In this document: positions 62,207-64,000 of the stretch, piece by piece
Position numbering within the stretch: the stretch's first letter is position 1
Layout: each line of letters begins with the position of its first letter
From: Comamonas avium
Lineage (GTDB): Bacteria > Pseudomonadota > Gammaproteobacteria > Burkholderiales > Burkholderiaceae_C
Direction: 5' to 3'
Assembly (NCBI RefSeq): GCF_014836675.1
Contig: NZ_JACSQK010000001.1
Coordinates: forward strand, 89,661 to 153,660
Length of the DNA: 64,000 nt
Translations under genes and position numbers: made by a program
Notes under the pieces: model-generated
Databases searched by the model: none
Told to the model about the DNA's origin: nothing
The model's input: only the letters and a program-made list of their open reading frames with translations

Positions 62207-63046
62207 TCAGTGGCGTGCGCCTTGCTGAATTCGATTGCGCAGCCAGTTGGATGCCATGTCTGCGGCAATCACCATCACCGTGATCACGATGATGCAGGTC
62301 GCTGTTTCCTGATAGCGAAACAGCTTGAGGCTGCTGACCAGCTCAAAGCCCAAGCCACCGGCTCCTACCATGCCGAGCACCGTGGCTGAGCGCAGATTGA
62401 CCTCGAAGCGGTAGAGCACCACCGCGATCCAAGCGGTAATGACTTGAGGTACGACGCCAAAGGCGATGACCTGAAGCTGGCTGGCACCTGCACTTCGCAG
62501 TGCTTGCAGCGGACCGTCGTCAATTTCTTCAATTGCTTCGGCAAAAAATTTACCCAGCATGCCCATGCCGTGCAGGGCCAACGCCAGCACACCTGGAAAC
62601 GGACCCAACCCCACCGCTGAGACAAACACCAAAGCCAAAATCAGTTCATTGATACTGCGTACCACGTTCATGAATTGGCGAGTTACCCTGCGAAGCCAGT
62701 GCCAGCTGTGAAGATTGCTCGCCGCGATAAATGACAGAGGCAAGGCGAGCAATACACTCAGTAAAGTCCCCCAGATGGCAATTTGAATCGTCTCCATGGC
62801 TGGGGCCCACAGACGCGGCAAGATGCTCCAGTCAGGCGGCACCGATCGGGACAGAAAGTCCCCAATCTGTGGCATGCCACCAGCCAGTTCGCTCCAGCTC
62901 ATCTGCGCACCACCTGCGCTCCAGTGCAACAGCCAGCCAATACCCAATGCCAAGGCAGCATAGGTGAGCCAGCTGCCCGTCGTTTCAGGGCGGCCTGCCG
63001 TCCAAACCCAGCGGGCATTTGTCTTATGTAAACGTGGCGCTTGCAT
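62207..63046 (-). CDS. phnE: Phosphonate ABC transporter permease PhnE
   Basis: An inner-membrane permease of 279 residues with about six helices. The ABC EAA-type loop is seen as FFAEAIEEIDDGPLQALRSA with nearby GAS, and SINELILALVFVSAVGLGPF is typical of PhnE. ATG 63046 overlaps the phnC stop. It partners PhnC and PhnD. Confidence 0.92.
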   Translation of the reverse strand: MQAPRLHKTNARWVWTAGRPETTGSWLTYAALALGIGWLLHWSAGGAQMSWSELAGGMPQIGDFLSRSVPPDWSILPRLWAPAMETIQIAIWGTLLSVLLALPLSFIAASNLHSWHWLRRVTRQFMNVVRSINELILALVFVSAVGLGPFPGVLALALHGMGMLGKFFAEAIEEIDDGPLQALRSAGASQLQVIAFGVVPQVITAWIAVVLYRFEVNLRSATVLGMVGAGGLGFELVSSLKLFRYQETATCIIVITVMVIAADMASNWLRNRIQQGARH

Positions 63047-63921
63047 CACAACGCCCTCTCGGTAGCAGCCACTGCGTGTGCCGCATTGGCAGTGGCGGGC
63101 ATCCATTTTCCTGCGCAGTAGGCAGGTACGTGTTCGTGAGGATAAGGTCGAGGTTGCACCCCATCCATCGCCGGCATGGAGCTGGATTGCACATCGGTCG
63201 TGTGATAAATCGCATCCAATGCAGCCGCATTCAGGGCAGCGGGTACATCGTTAAAGACCATGCGTCCCTGCGCCAGCCCCACAACACGATCACCGAACTC
63301 TTTGGCGTAATCGACCTGGTGCAGATTGCAAACCACGGCGATGCCCATTTCTCGTGTGGCATCCCTGAGGTACTGCAAGACGCTGCGGGCTGTCTTTGGG
63401 TCCAAGCTTGCCACTGGCTCATCAGCCAAGATCACATTTGGCTGTTGTGCCAGCGCCCGGGCAATGCCTACGCGCTGCATTTGCCCGCCCGATAATGCCT
63501 GGGTGCGTTGATCAGCTTTGTTGATCAATCCGACGCGCTCTAAACACTGGTCAGCCAGCACGATATCGCTGTGCCTGAACATCTGCATCATTGAAGCAAA
63601 CGTGCCAACCTGTCCCAGACGACCCGTCAATACGTTCTTGCGTACCGACAGTCGCGGCACAAGGTTGTGGTGCTGGAAGACCATCGCAACATGACGTGCC
63701 AATTCGCGGCGCGAGTGCTTTTGCATCAAGTCAATTCCACCGACTTGCAGCGTACCGCTGTCGGCTCGGTTGAGTCCATTCATACAACGCAGCAGCGTCG
63801 ATTTACCAGCACCGGAGAGGCCCAGCATGACCACAAACTCACCGGCTTTCACATCCAGGTCGATGCCATGCAGCACGTGGTTGCTGCCATAACTCTTGCG
63901 CAAGTTACGGATCGTGATCAT
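63046..63921 (-). CDS. phnC: Phosphonate ABC transporter ATPase PhnC
   Basis: ABC ATPase of 291 residues. Walker A GLSGAGKSTLLRCMNGL, signature LSGGQMQRVGIARAL, Walker B ILADEPVASLDP and switch His in VCNLHQVDYA are present. A 45-residue C-terminal tail rich in Pro, Ala and His extends past the usual end. ATGA overlaps on both sides. Confidence 0.95.
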   Translation of the reverse strand: MITIRNLRKSYGSNHVLHGIDLDVKAGEFVVMLGLSGAGKSTLLRCMNGLNRADSGTLQVGGIDLMQKHSRRELARHVAMVFQHHNLVPRLSVRKNVLTGRLGQVGTFASMMQMFRHSDIVLADQCLERVGLINKADQRTQALSGGQMQRVGIARALAQQPNVILADEPVASLDPKTARSVLQYLRDATREMGIAVVCNLHQVDYAKEFGDRVVGLAQGRMVFNDVPAALNAAALDAIYHTTDVQSSSMPAMDGVQPRPYPHEHVPAYCAGKWMPATANAAHAVAATERAL

Positions 63922-64000
63922 TTCATTTTTCCTAGATCCAGATTGAGGGTCTTGGCCGTATCACGTACCACGTTGTAAGCCGCATCGTTGGTAGCTGCAA
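63918..64000 (-). CDS. phnD: Phosphonate-binding protein PhnD, C-terminal fragment
   Basis: Only the last 26 codons are inside the window: AATNDAAYNVVRDTAKTLNL then DLGKMK and stop at 63918. The overlap with phnC (ATGA) and the position before phnC and phnE identify it as the periplasmic receptor of the same importer. The rest lies beyond the window edge. Confidence 0.75.
   Translation of the reverse strand, partial: AATNDAAYNVVRDTAKTLNLDLGKMK

Overview
The window looks like chromosome from a betaproteobacterium of the family Comamonadaceae, with Comamonas as the best guess. The reasons are gene content (tripartite tricarboxylate transporters, a ccoI-S-N-O-Q-P-G-H block next to fnr and hemN, a late cobalamin cluster), gene-order signatures, moderate GC, and a family of intergenic palindromes with a TAGC-GCTT core. 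The genus is inferred, not proven. No insertion sequence, prophage, integron or CRISPR array was seen.

Layout. 1-2780: three identical tRNA-Val(UAC) genes, each followed by its own hairpin-T tract, then ppiD and two different tRNA-His(GUG) genes. 3.1-6.5 kb: a bacterioferritin without the usual haem-ligand Met, lgt, and a two-gene unit (Bug/TctC-like receptor plus enoyl-CoA hydratase-like protein). 6.8-18.7 kb: the microaerobic respiration block. It holds a UspA protein with a well-placed FNR site, the cbb3 oxidase genes ccoNOQP with maturation genes ccoI, ccoS, ccoG and fixH/ccoH, then fnr and hemN divided by a duplicated FNR operator, and a SafE-type membrane protein. 18.7-19.6 kb: 6S RNA, zapA and a ZapB-like coiled-coil gene. 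19.8-34.4 kb: an AdoCbl riboswitch and cobalamin uptake, salvage and late-synthesis genes (btuB, cobB, cobU, btuFCD, a CbiM-like gene, cobO, bluB, cbiB, threonine-phosphate decarboxylase, cobQ, cobT). No corrin-ring genes and no cobS are present. 34.4-41.5 kb: NDH-2, then the tctDE two-component system divergent from tctCBA.

41.6-47.3 kb: nth, a two-gene module of a TpsB/FhaC-type outer-membrane exporter and a Gly/Leu/Ser repeat lipoprotein (the least conventional item here), then an aminotransferase and slyX. 47.5-55.4 kb: glnD, map and purL. 55.8-58.8 kb: a Nudix hydrolase, a small P-loop kinase-like protein and a LeuA-type synthase. 59-64 kb: an AraC regulator and a phosphonate cluster (phnD partial, phnC, phnE, iron alcohol dehydrogenase, phnX) read on the minus strand.

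How the parts connect: FNR is encoded here, and FNR-like boxes lie upstream of usp and between fnr and hemN, tying oxygen sensing to haem synthesis and stress proteins beside the high-affinity oxidase. The cobalamin riboswitch probably controls at least btuB to the CbiM-like gene. A strong terminator before cobO suggests the second half of that cluster has its own promoter. Most starts inside operons overlap the preceding stop by ATGA, which indicates translational coupling.
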